Shown here: positions 43,058 to 51,194 of the stretch, piece after piece
Position numbering within the stretch: position 1 is the stretch's first letter
Layout of the letters: the number at the start of each line of letters is the position of its first letter
DNA from: Clostridia bacterium
GTDB taxonomy: Bacteria; Bacillota; Clostridia; Oscillospirales; RGIG8002
NCBI GenBank assembly: GCA_017620395.1
Contig: JAFZQJ010000026.1
Span: 1-64,000, forward strand
Length of the DNA: 64,000 nucleotides
Direction: 5' to 3'
Translations under genes and position numbers: made by a program
The notes under the pieces: generated by a model
What the model was told of the DNA's origin: nothing
What the model saw: the letters and a program-made list of their open reading frames with translations, nothing else
The model's database searches: none

Positions 43058-43087
43058 AAAACAGAGCGTGGTATCACGCTCTGTTTT
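43058..43087 (-). terminator. Terminator after the two small genes
   Basis: A 13-bp stem, AAAACAGAGCGTG / CACGCTCTGTTTT, with a four-base loop and a T run on the minus strand. The stop codon of the 27-aa gene lies inside it. Confidence 0.9.
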
Positions 43088-43157
43088 GGTATTCCATCAG
43101 TTTTGCGACGGAAATGAATACCGGACACAAAACGATAGCCGCCAGCCAGACGCTCAT
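43074..43157 (-). CDS. Very small hydrophobic peptide, 27 aa
   Basis: The frame reads ATG to TGA for 27 residues: a hydrophobic stretch (SVWLAAIVLCPVFISVA) and a short polar tail (KLMEYQNRA), consistent with one membrane helix. Its ATG overlaps the stop of the 49-aa gene as ATGA, so translation could be coupled. It ends inside a strong terminator. I do not recognise it. Size and shape resemble small membrane peptides, including type I toxins, but nothing in the sequence proves that. Confidence 0.55.
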   Translation of the reverse strand: MSVWLAAIVLCPVFISVAKLMEYQNRA

Positions 43158-43303
43158 TCGTCTTCTCCTCCTTCGTAGTCGTAATCGGGCTCGGGATCGG
43201 TAAAATCCTGCTCTTCCGCGGCGAGCAGCGCGAGCAGCATTTCGCTGAAATCGACGTCGCCGAGGCCGCTGTCGTCAAACAGTTCGTCAATATCCTCCTC
43301 CAT
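43154..43303 (-). CDS. Small acidic protein, 49 aa
   Basis: ATG at 43303 follows GAGGTGG with a 7-base gap, a good ribosome binding site. The product is strongly acidic: an Asp/Glu-rich start (MEEDIDELFDD), a short hydrophobic helix (FSEMLLALLA) and an acidic tail. A TATAAT (43349-43354, minus strand) lies about 45 bp upstream; no clear -35 is present. It is unrecognised. With the 27-aa gene it forms a two-gene unit ending just upstream of the RNA array. Confidence 0.65.
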   Translation of the reverse strand: MEEDIDELFDDSGLGDVDFSEMLLALLAAEEQDFTDPEPDYDYEGGEDE

Positions 43304-43362
43304 TTTCACCACCTCTTTCCGCGGAGTTTTCTTCCGCTTTACGACCGTATTATAAAACGGCC

Positions 43363-43384
43363 GCTGTCCGATAAACAGGACAGC
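43363..43384 (-). terminator. Terminator after the acetyltransferase gene
   Basis: GCTGTCC / GGACAGC stem with a loop of eight bases, followed on the minus strand by GGCCGTTTTATA. It lies immediately before the TATAAT for the small-gene pair. Confidence 0.7.
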
Positions 43385-43417
43385 GACCGCGTTTTTTATT
43401 CTTTTTTGAAATTGCCG

Positions 43418-43882
43418 TTACAGCTTCAGCTCCATGTGTCTGCACTGCGTTTTGAAGCCGAGTTTTTCATAAAACGCCTTCGCGTCGGCGTTGGCCTCCC
43501 AGACGTTCAGCTCGAGCGAATCAGCGCCGATCTCGGCCGCGTATTCGCGTACGAAGGCGATCAGCGCGCCGCCGATCCCGCGTCCGCGGAAGGCGGAATC
43601 GACGCAGAGGTCGTCGAGGTAGAGCGCTTTGCGCGGAAGCATCTGCGGCGCGGCGGGCTGCCGTATCTCGCAGAGCGCGTAGCCGACGCAGACGCCGTCC
43701 TCTTCGGCGGCGAAGGAGGGGCGGTCGGGGCGCGTCAGCAGCGCCTCCAGCTCGGCCGCGTCGAACTTCTCGCGGTCGGCGCGGAAGACGTCCGGACGCA
43801 GCTCCGCGTGCAGGCGCAGTATCTGCCCGAGCAGCTCGTGTATGCGCGGTATATCGCGTTTTTCAACGGGTCTGATAAGCAT
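43418..43882 (-). CDS. GNAT-family N-acetyltransferase
   Basis: Acetyl-CoA-dependent acetyltransferase of unknown substrate, 154 aa. The acetyl-CoA loop is seen in LDDLCVDSAFRGRGIGGAL (motif A, R/QxxGxG/A), then ELNVWEANADAKAFYEKLGF (motif B). It lies 4 bp after the methyltransferase gene in the same direction, so the two are probably co-transcribed with yerC. Confidence 0.92.
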   Translation of the reverse strand: MLIRPVEKRDIPRIHELLGQILRLHAELRPDVFRADREKFDAAELEALLTRPDRPSFAAEEDGVCVGYALCEIRQPAAPQMLPRKALYLDDLCVDSAFRGRGIGGALIAFVREYAAEIGADSLELNVWEANADAKAFYEKLGFKTQCRHMELKL

Positions 43883-43886
43883 TGCG

Positions 43887-44621
43887 TTAAACCTTTTTGA
43901 AAACGTAGTGGATGCGTCGGCTGTCCGCCTTCGGCGGCGAAAGGGTGTAGGCGTCGTACTCCGCCTCGGGCGCGAAACCGCACTCCTCGAGCGTTGAAAC
44001 GAGCTCCTCGCGCGTCCAGCAGCGCTGCTCCTGCTCCTCGTCGAAGCGGCGCCACGCGCCGCCGTCGCGCTCGAACCAGGTCAGCTCGTACCTCGCCTTG
44101 CGCGTGCGGGGCGAATACCCGGTGTTCCAGACGAGGTAGAGGTCGTCGAGGTCGTAGGTGTACGTCCCGTCTGCGAGCTCGTCGGTGAACTTGCGTTCGC
44201 CGTCGGCGTCGAAGATGAAAACGCCGCCCTTGTCGGTGAAGATTGCGAGCCGCTTGAACGCCGCCTTCAGCGCGGTTTTCGTCGTGATATAGTTGACGCT
44301 GTCCATCGTGCTGAAGCAGACGTCGACGGTGTCGTTCAGGTCGAGCTCGGTCATGTCCTGGCAGAGCAGGAGCGTATCGGCGGGCAGGCGCTCCTTCGCG
44401 AGCGAAAGCATCTCGGGCGAGCCGTCCGCGCAGACGGGATCGAAGCCGAGCTTAACGAGCTCCGCCGCGAGCCGCCCGCTTCCGCAGGCGAGGTCGAGCG
44501 GCTTGAGCATCGGACTGCCGTGCTTTTTCGCGAGCTTAACGAGGTATCCCGCCGCGCCGGCGTAGTCGAAGTCGCTCATCAGCCGGTCGTAGACGGCGGA
44601 AAAGCTGCCGTATCCGCTCAT
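43887..44621 (-). CDS. Class I SAM-dependent methyltransferase
   Basis: The SAM motif LDLACGSGRLA is near residue 42, and VCADGSPEMLSLAKE follows. The substrate is unknown. The ATG at 44621 overlaps the yerC stop as ATGA and gives the typical start MSGYGSFSAVYDRLM. The frame is open further upstream to 44834, but that part is the yerC gene read in another frame. Length is 244 aa. Confidence 0.92.
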   Translation of the reverse strand: MSGYGSFSAVYDRLMSDFDYAGAAGYLVKLAKKHGSPMLKPLDLACGSGRLAAELVKLGFDPVCADGSPEMLSLAKERLPADTLLLCQDMTELDLNDTVDVCFSTMDSVNYITTKTALKAAFKRLAIFTDKGGVFIFDADGERKFTDELADGTYTYDLDDLYLVWNTGYSPRTRKARYELTWFERDGGAWRRFDEEQEQRCWTREELVSTLEECGFAPEAEYDAYTLSPPKADSRRIHYVFKKV

Positions 44622-44908
44622 TTTTGCTCCAATCTGTCGGCGCCGAGCTTGTAGCCGCCGCTGCCGTATTTCAGACAGCGCTTGACGCGGCTGACGGTGG
44701 CGGTCGAAGCCCTCGTCTTCTCGACTATGTCGGCGTAGACGCCGCCCTTGAGCAGCAGCCGCGCGACGGCGAAGCGCTGCGCCATCGTGTTGATCTCGTT
44801 TTCGGTGCATACGTCGTCGAAAAATACGTAGCATTCCTCGCGGGTTTTCAGAGAGAGTATTGCGTCAAACAGGCTGTCCGCCTGGGAATCTGCGGTCTTG
44901 TTAACCAT
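44618..44908 (-). CDS. yerC: TrpR-like regulator of the YerC/YecD family
   Basis: A 96-aa protein with a TrpR-type helix-turn-helix: FFDDVCTENEINTMAQRFAVARLL followed by TRASTATVSRVKRCL as recognition helix and the conserved YGSGGY. Conserved in Bacillota; the role is thought to be transcriptional control, ligand unknown. First gene of the yerC-methyltransferase-acetyltransferase unit. Confidence 0.93.
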   Translation of the reverse strand: MVNKTADSQADSLFDAILSLKTREECYVFFDDVCTENEINTMAQRFAVARLLLKGGVYADIVEKTRASTATVSRVKRCLKYGSGGYKLGADRLEQK

Positions 44909-44962
44909 TTCGTTGCGGCGCGGATTATCCGCGCGTCCTTTCTATATAATAGCGGAGCGCAC

Positions 44963-44996
44963 GAAAAAATGCGTACGCTCTCACATACGCATTTTA
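44963..44996 (-). terminator. Terminator of the Gld-type ABC operon
   Basis: AAAATGCGTA / TACGCATTTT stem with a ten-base loop, followed by TT on the minus strand. It lies in the 172-bp gap before yerC; a TATTAT-like element for yerC is just beyond it. Confidence 0.8.
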
Positions 44997-45080
44997 ACAC
45001 TAAAAAGCATAAAAGTAAACACTTTTTTGCGATATTTTTCAAACCTTAACGAAAGACGAAAAATACTTAAAAAAGCATTG

Positions 45081-46475
45081 TCAAATGGTGCTCTTGATCG
45101 GCTTGTTCTGCGCGACGAGCGCGGCGTCTGAGATTATCGCGTCGACCTGCGACTTGAGCACGAAGAAGACGCCTTCGCCGTCGATGAGGTAGGCGTATCG
45201 CATATTGTCGACCGGTACGAACTCGACCTTGACGTCTGCGCTTCCGTCGTTGAAGGAATAGGTGAGCGTCAGCGCCGCGGGCGCGGCCGGAACGGAATCC
45301 AGGCGTCCCTCTGAGAGCGTCATTATCAGGTTCTCGTAGAAGAGCTTGAAGTTATCCGCGTCGAGCTTCAGACCGCCGCAGGAGGGGATTATTCCGCCGC
45401 CGTCGCGGTCGACTTTGAAAACGTGGGCGCCGCCCGCGTAGTTCACGGTGAGTCCGGAGAGCGCGGAGAGCGGCTTTGTGAAGGTCAGGCGCGACATATA
45501 CGTGTCCGCGGGGTTGGAGAGGAATGAGGTGTAGGTCGGATAGGCGGTGAATACCGCGTCGAATCCGTCCATCTTCGCGTAGCAGAACTCGCCCGCGTCG
45601 GCGAAGCCGATACGCACTTCCTTGTCAGCGAAGCGGAAAACGAGCGTGTAATCGGGATCGTCGAGGCCGTAAAACGCGACGCGTTCGGGAGTCGGGCGTA
45701 TCTCGACGCATTCCGTGAAACTCATTCCCGAAGCGTAGGTCACAAGGTCGCCCGTCGTCGTGGAGTTGACGGGGTAATCTATCGGCTGCGTCATGACGTA
45801 AGGCGTCGACGCCGTTTCGTCGCTGACGTAGTTAGGATCCATGATTATCTCGATGTTCTCGGCGCGTTTTTTGCCGCCGATGAAGACGTATTTGACGTTT
45901 GTATCCGTTCCTTCGGGGAAGTCGTCTTTGGAGGGGATAACGTCGGTCTCGACGTAGGATGCCGCCGAGCGCGTCAGATAAAGCGGCAGGTTGTGGGTGA
46001 CGATATAAACGCCGTCCTCGCCCTGAAGGGACATATAGCGTCCGCCGGAGGGAGCTTCGTTGCCGAGCAGCAGCGTCTTCGCCGTGCCGTCCGCGAGCTC
46101 CACGCGGCAGGTCGCGGCGGGGGAGTCGAGCCCGTATTCCGAGAGCGCCCCGGGCGAAGCGACCGTGCGCGAAGCGTTCGGCGCGAGCAGCTTGTCGCCG
46201 ACCCAGCTTGTCGAGTACGCGTTCGTTTCGAAGCCCTCGTCCTCCTTAACGGTGTAGCCGTCCGCGGTTTTCACAAGAGTGAAGCCGCCGGCTTCGTTGC
46301 TCACGGATGCGCTTACGAATTCGTCGCGGGTGACGGAGTAGATGAGCGCCGTCTCGCTCGGCTCGTCGGAGGAAACGGTTTCCGCCGGCGCGGTGAGGAG
46401 TATGACGGCGACGCCCGCGGCGAGGACCGCGGCGATCGCAAGCAGTATTAAAAGCAGACGTTTGTTCTTGCTCAC
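45081..46475 (-). CDS. DUF4340 domain protein, membrane-anchored
   Basis: One N-terminal membrane helix (about 5-27) and a large extracellular region of repeated beta-rich blocks such as YTVKEDEGFETNAYS and LSEYGLDSPAATCRVEL, the DUF4340 pattern. In related operons it follows a GldG-like protein and an ABC transporter; its role is unknown. The start is GTG at 46475, overlapping the preceding stop as GTGA. Confidence 0.88.
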   Translation of the reverse strand: MSKNKRLLLILLAIAAVLAAGVAVILLTAPAETVSSDEPSETALIYSVTRDEFVSASVSNEAGGFTLVKTADGYTVKEDEGFETNAYSTSWVGDKLLAPNASRTVASPGALSEYGLDSPAATCRVELADGTAKTLLLGNEAPSGGRYMSLQGEDGVYIVTHNLPLYLTRSAASYVETDVIPSKDDFPEGTDTNVKYVFIGGKKRAENIEIIMDPNYVSDETASTPYVMTQPIDYPVNSTTTGDLVTYASGMSFTECVEIRPTPERVAFYGLDDPDYTLVFRFADKEVRIGFADAGEFCYAKMDGFDAVFTAYPTYTSFLSNPADTYMSRLTFTKPLSALSGLTVNYAGGAHVFKVDRDGGGIIPSCGGLKLDADNFKLFYENLIMTLSEGRLDSVPAAPAALTLTYSFNDGSADVKVEFVPVDNMRYAYLIDGEGVFFVLKSQVDAIISDAALVAQNKPIKSTI

Positions 46476-48088
46476 AGGTTCTTCCTCTTGACGAAAACGA
46501 ACGTACCCACGCCGATGATAACGGCGGGGAAGAGTATGGAGAATACCAGCGCGAAGATCCTGACCTGATTGTTAGTCAGATCGATTACCTCGGTGGCGAG
46601 ATCCTTTTTGACTATCGTAACGGGATCGGATTTTTCCTGCATCGATTCGAGGATCGCGGTGATCAGCGTGCCGTTGCCGTAGGTGTTGGATACGCCAGCC
46701 TTGATGGAATTAAAGTAGAAGTCGATAAAACCATCACTCGTTACGAGTACGCCGGAGGATTCTTCTATCGGGAGGTTGGTGTTGCGCTTGCGCGTCAGCG
46801 TCATAACTGCGAATTTGTCGGTGATGTCGTCGTCACCCTTCTTTATCGCCGCCGCGGATTCGGTATCAGGCGTTTCGGAGGCGGCGCGCTTAAAGGACGT
46901 GTCGTAGGTGCTCATCAGCGTCGTCACCGTACGGATATCGCGCTCCTCCCAGAGCACCTCGATCGGCTCCGGACTCTGAATTATCGTTTTAACTCTCGCA
47001 TTATTGAGTTCTTTAGTTATATCGCTGTCGGAGTCGTATTCTGTTATGACACAGAACGGAAGACCACTAATGCAGTTATCCTGATCGTAAACGCGGGAGT
47101 TCGGATCAATCCTCACACCCCAGTTGAGCTCGAGGTATTCGTAAAGATTCGGCAGGTCGGCGGTGCCGCCGTCGAAATAGAGCAGGTTGCGGCCGTAGTC
47201 CTTGCCGTTCTGCAGGAACTCGTCGAGCTTGGTTATTTCCGCCTGCGAGAAGTCGCGCTGCGGAGCGACGACGGCGAGGAATTTCGCGCTCTGCGGAATC
47301 GCGTCCTTCGCGAAGTCGATGACCTCAACGTTTAAGCCGTTATTCTCAAATATGCCGCTGATGGAGGCGAGGTTGCTCTCGTCCTCGGTGCGCTCGCCGT
47401 GTCCGTTCACGACGGCGACGGAGACGACCTCGTCGCGCAGAACGTATCCGACGGCGTTGATGAGCGGCTGCTCGGTGAAGTAGTAGTAGGTGAACGATTC
47501 CGAGTCGGTCTTATAGCTCGTCGTTTCGTTGAAATCCGTGTTGATGAATTCGGTCAGATCGACGAGCTTATGCCGTTTGGAGCTTTCAACAAGCATATAC
47601 ATCTCGGGCGGCGAAGGCTGCGAGATCATATCGTATTTGTTGAGGTAGTTGGGGTTGGCGTCCATATCGACGTATTTGACTGTGATATGTTCGTTTTTCG
47701 CTATCTCGGAGAGTATCTCCGGCAGGCGGCGTATGGGCGCCTCGTAGAATGCGGCGGCGTTTGCGCCGGCGTCCGAAAAGAGTGAAAAGTCACGCATCTT
47801 GTTTTCCGACGAAAGCACCGTTATCGTTACGTCGCCTTCCACGGAGTCGAAGTACGCCTTCGCCTCGTCGGTAAGCGAGAAGAGGCGGTTCGCCGTGATA
47901 TCGAAGCGCAGGTCTACGCGTTCGCCGATGAGAGTTACCGCGACGTTGAACAGGACTATCACGATTATGACGACCGCGGTTATCGCCGTCGCGAGCGAGC
48001 CGTGCTTGAAGCGCGGGTTGGAGAAGAAACGCTTCTTCGGCGTTTCCTGAATGCCGCCCTTGGGGGCGCCGTTGAGATTGCCGTTCAT
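46472..48088 (-). CDS. GldG-like ABC transporter auxiliary protein
   Basis: An N-terminal helix (about 34-55), a large extracellular alpha/beta region (ITVLSSENKMRD, AVVNGHGERTEDE, FLAVVAPQRDFSQ) and a C-terminal helix (about 508-530). This matches the GldG family, first known from gliding bacteroidetes but common in non-motile Bacillota. It works with the permease and ATPase genes just upstream and DUF4340 downstream. Confidence 0.87.
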   Translation of the reverse strand: MNGNLNGAPKGGIQETPKKRFFSNPRFKHGSLATAITAVVIIVIVLFNVAVTLIGERVDLRFDITANRLFSLTDEAKAYFDSVEGDVTITVLSSENKMRDFSLFSDAGANAAAFYEAPIRRLPEILSEIAKNEHITVKYVDMDANPNYLNKYDMISQPSPPEMYMLVESSKRHKLVDLTEFINTDFNETTSYKTDSESFTYYYFTEQPLINAVGYVLRDEVVSVAVVNGHGERTEDESNLASISGIFENNGLNVEVIDFAKDAIPQSAKFLAVVAPQRDFSQAEITKLDEFLQNGKDYGRNLLYFDGGTADLPNLYEYLELNWGVRIDPNSRVYDQDNCISGLPFCVITEYDSDSDITKELNNARVKTIIQSPEPIEVLWEERDIRTVTTLMSTYDTSFKRAASETPDTESAAAIKKGDDDITDKFAVMTLTRKRNTNLPIEESSGVLVTSDGFIDFYFNSIKAGVSNTYGNGTLITAILESMQEKSDPVTIVKKDLATEVIDLTNNQVRIFALVFSILFPAVIIGVGTFVFVKRKNL

Positions 48089-48101
48089 ATCCGCGCCTCC
48101 C

Positions 48102-48821
48102 TTAAGACCATCTGCGCCGTTCCATCACCCTCACGGTGAGGAAAAGGAAAACGGCGGTGAAGCTTATATAAAACAGAATGTTGCTTATGTCGAAAATGCC
48201 GCTTGTGAAATCGACGTAGCGCGTGTGCAGCGAAACAAGCCCCAGCAGCGTTTTCAGCACGGGGCTCGAAACTATCGAGGAAAGCAGCACCGGCACGAAG
48301 GTCAGCACTATCGCGCCGAAGGTCGCGAACGCCGCGACCACCTGGCTTTCCGTCAGAGCGGAGATGAATTCGCCGACGGCGATGAGTGCCGCGCCGATAA
48401 GGAGTATCCCGACCACCATTCCGATATACTCGACGAAGTTGAGCCTGCCAAACGCCGCGATGACTATAGCGAAAAACGCGGTCGTTCCGACGGCGATGGA
48501 ATATATCGCGAAGGCGGAGAAGAACTTGCCCATGACTATCTGCCCGAGTCCGACGGGGGAGGTGAGCAGCAGCTGATCGGTCTTCTGCTTGCGTTCCTCG
48601 CTCAAAAGGCGCATGGTCAGCACCGGAACGAGCAGCACGAGCACGAAGTAGATGAAGCCGAAAAAGTTCGACATACCGCTCGAGACGACTCCGCTTTTCT
48701 CGCCGCCCATGATGGAGACGTAAAAGAACACGCCGTAGAAGATCATGAAGAGCGTGAAGAAAACGTAGCCGATGACGGAGGTGAAATAGGTCTTGAACTC
48801 ACGCTTGAAAATCGTAAGCAT
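48102..48821 (-). CDS. ABC-2 type permease (GldF-like)
   Basis: A 239-aa permease with six predicted helices. The conserved MLTIFKREFKTYFTS start and the LLSEERKQKTDQLLLTSPV loop are typical of GldF/NosY-type permeases. Its start overlaps the ATPase stop by one base (TGATG). Confidence 0.9.
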   Translation of the reverse strand: MLTIFKREFKTYFTSVIGYVFFTLFMIFYGVFFYVSIMGGEKSGVVSSGMSNFFGFIYFVLVLLVPVLTMRLLSEERKQKTDQLLLTSPVGLGQIVMGKFFSAFAIYSIAVGTTAFFAIVIAAFGRLNFVEYIGMVVGILLIGAALIAVGEFISALTESQVVAAFATFGAIVLTFVPVLLSSIVSSPVLKTLLGLVSLHTRYVDFTSGIFDISNILFYISFTAVFLFLTVRVMERRRWS

Positions 48822-49816
48822 CAGAGATCGGCCTCCTCTCTCTTTTTGACGGAGCGCTTCGCCTTTCCGCCCGGCGCTCTGCGGGAGCCTCCGGTGAGGC
48901 TTATGAATACGTCCTCGAGCGACGAAGCGACGGGGTGGGTTTCGATAAGCGGAGTGCCGAGCGAAACACAGACGTTGAATATCGCCTTGCGGATATCGGT
49001 ATCCTTTTCCGCTTCCACGAGGTACTCGAAGGTGCCCTTTTCCTTCTCCGCGACGCGCTTGACGGAGGTGACTCCGGCGATGCCGCGCAGCGCGGCGATG
49101 ACCTGTCCCTCAGCGCCGTCGATAGTGACGGAGTAGGCGGGCTTGCCGCCGGCGTTGCGGGTGAGGTTTTCGGCGGAGTCGTCGGCGACGAGCCGCCCGC
49201 GGTTGATGACGATTATGCGTCCGCATACCGCCTGCACTTCGGGGAGAATGTGCGAGCTGAGTATGACGGTGCGCTGTTTGCCGAGGTCTTTGATGAGGTC
49301 GCGTATTTCGATTATCTGCCGCGGGTCGAGCCCGACGGTCGGCTCGTCGAGGATGAGCACCGGCGGATTGCCGATGAGCGCCTGCGCCAGTCCGACGCGC
49401 TGCTGATACCCCTTCGAGAGATGCCCGATTATGCGGCCGCGGACGTCGGAGAGCTTCACGACGTCGCATATCTCGGCGACGTGGGACTTCATATCGAGGT
49501 CCTTGCATTTCTTGAGCTTGAAGACGAACTTCAAATAAGCGTCCACCGTCATATCGGAGTAGAGCGGCGGATGCTCGGGGAGATACCCGACGAGCTTTTT
49601 GACCTCGTTGGGATTCTCGAGTATGTCGAAGCCGCCGACGGAGGCGCTGCCGGAGGACATCGAAAGATACCCCGTCAGAATGTTCATCGTCGTGGTCTTT
49701 CCCGCGCCGTTCGGGCCGAGGAAGCCGACGATCTCGCCTTCGTTGACCGTGAACGAGATGTTGTCCACGGCGGCTTTTTTGCCGTATTTCTTTGTCAGAT
49801 TGGTTACCGTGATCAA
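48821..49816 (-). CDS. ABC transporter ATP-binding protein (GldA-like)
   Basis: Walker A GPNGAGKT, signature LSKGYQQRVGLA, Walker B VLILDEPTVGLDP. A C-terminal ~100-residue regulatory extension with a basic tail follows. The start is set at TTG 49816 because it gives the family-typical MITVTNLTKKYG; an ATG at 49849 would add 11 untypical residues and cannot be excluded. First gene of the four-gene Gld-type operon. Confidence 0.88.
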   Translation of the reverse strand: MITVTNLTKKYGKKAAVDNISFTVNEGEIVGFLGPNGAGKTTTMNILTGYLSMSSGSASVGGFDILENPNEVKKLVGYLPEHPPLYSDMTVDAYLKFVFKLKKCKDLDMKSHVAEICDVVKLSDVRGRIIGHLSKGYQQRVGLAQALIGNPPVLILDEPTVGLDPRQIIEIRDLIKDLGKQRTVILSSHILPEVQAVCGRIIVINRGRLVADDSAENLTRNAGGKPAYSVTIDGAEGQVIAALRGIAGVTSVKRVAEKEKGTFEYLVEAEKDTDIRKAIFNVCVSLGTPLIETHPVASSLEDVFISLTGGSRRAPGGKAKRSVKKREEADL

Positions 49817-49910
49817 GCGGACTTCAGTCCTTTCGGAAGAATGCGGCAAGCCGCTTCTTGAATTATCTTATCGCGTAATGGTGAAATATCCGTTAATACC
49901 GGGTGAGAGA

Positions 49911-51167
49911 TCAGCGAAAAAACCCGACGAGGTCGGAGATTTTGATTTCCCGCGTTTCGCCGTCGCTCATGCGCTTGACGCGGCAGACGCCGCTTTCGAG
50001 CTCGGAGTCGCCGAGCACGACGGTGTATCCGGCGCGTATCTTGTCGGCGTATTTCATCTGCGCCTTGACGCTTCTGCCGACGGAGTCGTATTCGGCGGCG
50101 ACGCCCTCGCGGCGCAGCGCGAGCGCGATGCGGAAGGCTTCCTTCTCCGCCTTTTCGCCCATCGAGCCGATGAAGACGCGGCAGCCCTCGGCGGCTTCGG
50201 GGAAGAGCCCCTGCTTCTCGAGCAGGAGCATCATGCGCTCCAGCCCCATGCCGAAGCCGAGTCCGCATATCGGGGAGCCGCCCATTTGCGCGGCGAGCCC
50301 GTCGTAGCGGCCTCCGCCGCAGACGGTGCCCTGCGCGCCGATGTCGCTTGAAATGAACTCGAAGACGATGCCGTTGTAATAGTCGAGCCCGCGCACGATG
50401 CGGGGATTTACGGTGAAGTCTACGCCGCTTTCGGTCAGCAGCGTCTTGACCTGCTCGAAGTGCTCGCGGCAGTCGCCGCAGAGGTAGTCGGTGATCTTCG
50501 GCGCGTTCTCAACGTCGCCGTCGCAGTCGGGATCCTTGCAGTCGAGCACGCGGAGCGGGTTGACGTTCAGGCGTTCGCGGCAGAGCTTGCAGAGCTTGTC
50601 CTCGCGCTTTTTGAAGTATTCGACGAGCGCTTTTCTGTATTCGGCGCGGCATTCCGGGCAGCCGATGGAGTTGATGAAAAGCGAAACGCCCTTCACGCCG
50701 AGGCGGCGGATGCACTCGTCGGCGAGCGTGATTATCTCGCAGTCCGCCTTCGGGGTCGCCGCGCCGAAGAACTCGACGCCGAACTGGTGGAACTCGCGCA
50801 GACGGCCGGCCTGCGGCTTCTCATAACGGAAGCAGGGGATGAGGTAATACGCCTTGACGGGCAGAAGTCCCTTGTCGAGGCCGTTTTCGAGCAGGAGGCG
50901 CACCGCGCTGGCGGTACCCTCCGGGCGCAGCGTGATGCTTCTGCCGCCCTTGTCCTCGAAGGTATACATCTCCTTCTGAACGATGTCCGTCGTGTCGCCG
51001 ACGGAGCGGTTGAAAAGCTCGGTGTGCTCGAAGGTGGGGAAGCGTATCTCGGAGAAGCCGAAATCAGCCGCCGTCTTCGCGAGCGTGCTTTCGAGCCATT
51101 GATTTTTGAAGCTGTTTTCGGGAAGCAGGTCCTGCGTCCCTCTGGGAGCGGTGGTGATAAGCGCCAT
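49911..51167 (-). CDS. hisS: Histidyl-tRNA synthetase
   Basis: Charges tRNA-His. Class II motifs are visible: TLRPEGTASAVRL (motif 2 region), histidine-binding RGLDYYNGIVFE, and the motif 3 GLGFGMGLERMMLLLE. A Cys-rich insertion (CPECR, CKLCR) suggests a zinc site. Length (418 aa) is normal. ATG 51167 has AAAGGTG 7 bases upstream. The usual neighbour aspS is absent, and there is no T-box leader. Confidence 0.95.
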   Translation of the reverse strand: MALITTAPRGTQDLLPENSFKNQWLESTLAKTAADFGFSEIRFPTFEHTELFNRSVGDTTDIVQKEMYTFEDKGGRSITLRPEGTASAVRLLLENGLDKGLLPVKAYYLIPCFRYEKPQAGRLREFHQFGVEFFGAATPKADCEIITLADECIRRLGVKGVSLFINSIGCPECRAEYRKALVEYFKKREDKLCKLCRERLNVNPLRVLDCKDPDCDGDVENAPKITDYLCGDCREHFEQVKTLLTESGVDFTVNPRIVRGLDYYNGIVFEFISSDIGAQGTVCGGGRYDGLAAQMGGSPICGLGFGMGLERMMLLLEKQGLFPEAAEGCRVFIGSMGEKAEKEAFRIALALRREGVAAEYDSVGRSVKAQMKYADKIRAGYTVVLGDSELESGVCRVKRMSDGETREIKISDLVGFFR

Positions 51168-51194
51168 CGTGTTTCACCTTTCTTTATGTAAAAG

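Noticed and set aside
42835-43203. A third plus-strand open frame (122 codons) at the end of the array
   Set aside because: No ribosome binding site, and it runs through a strong terminator and antisense through the two small genes.
43006-43290. A 94-codon minus-strand frame overlapping the two small genes
   Set aside because: Poor start signal, low-complexity basic composition, and it crosses the terminator; the 49- and 27-aa frames have the ribosome binding site and the ATGA coupling.
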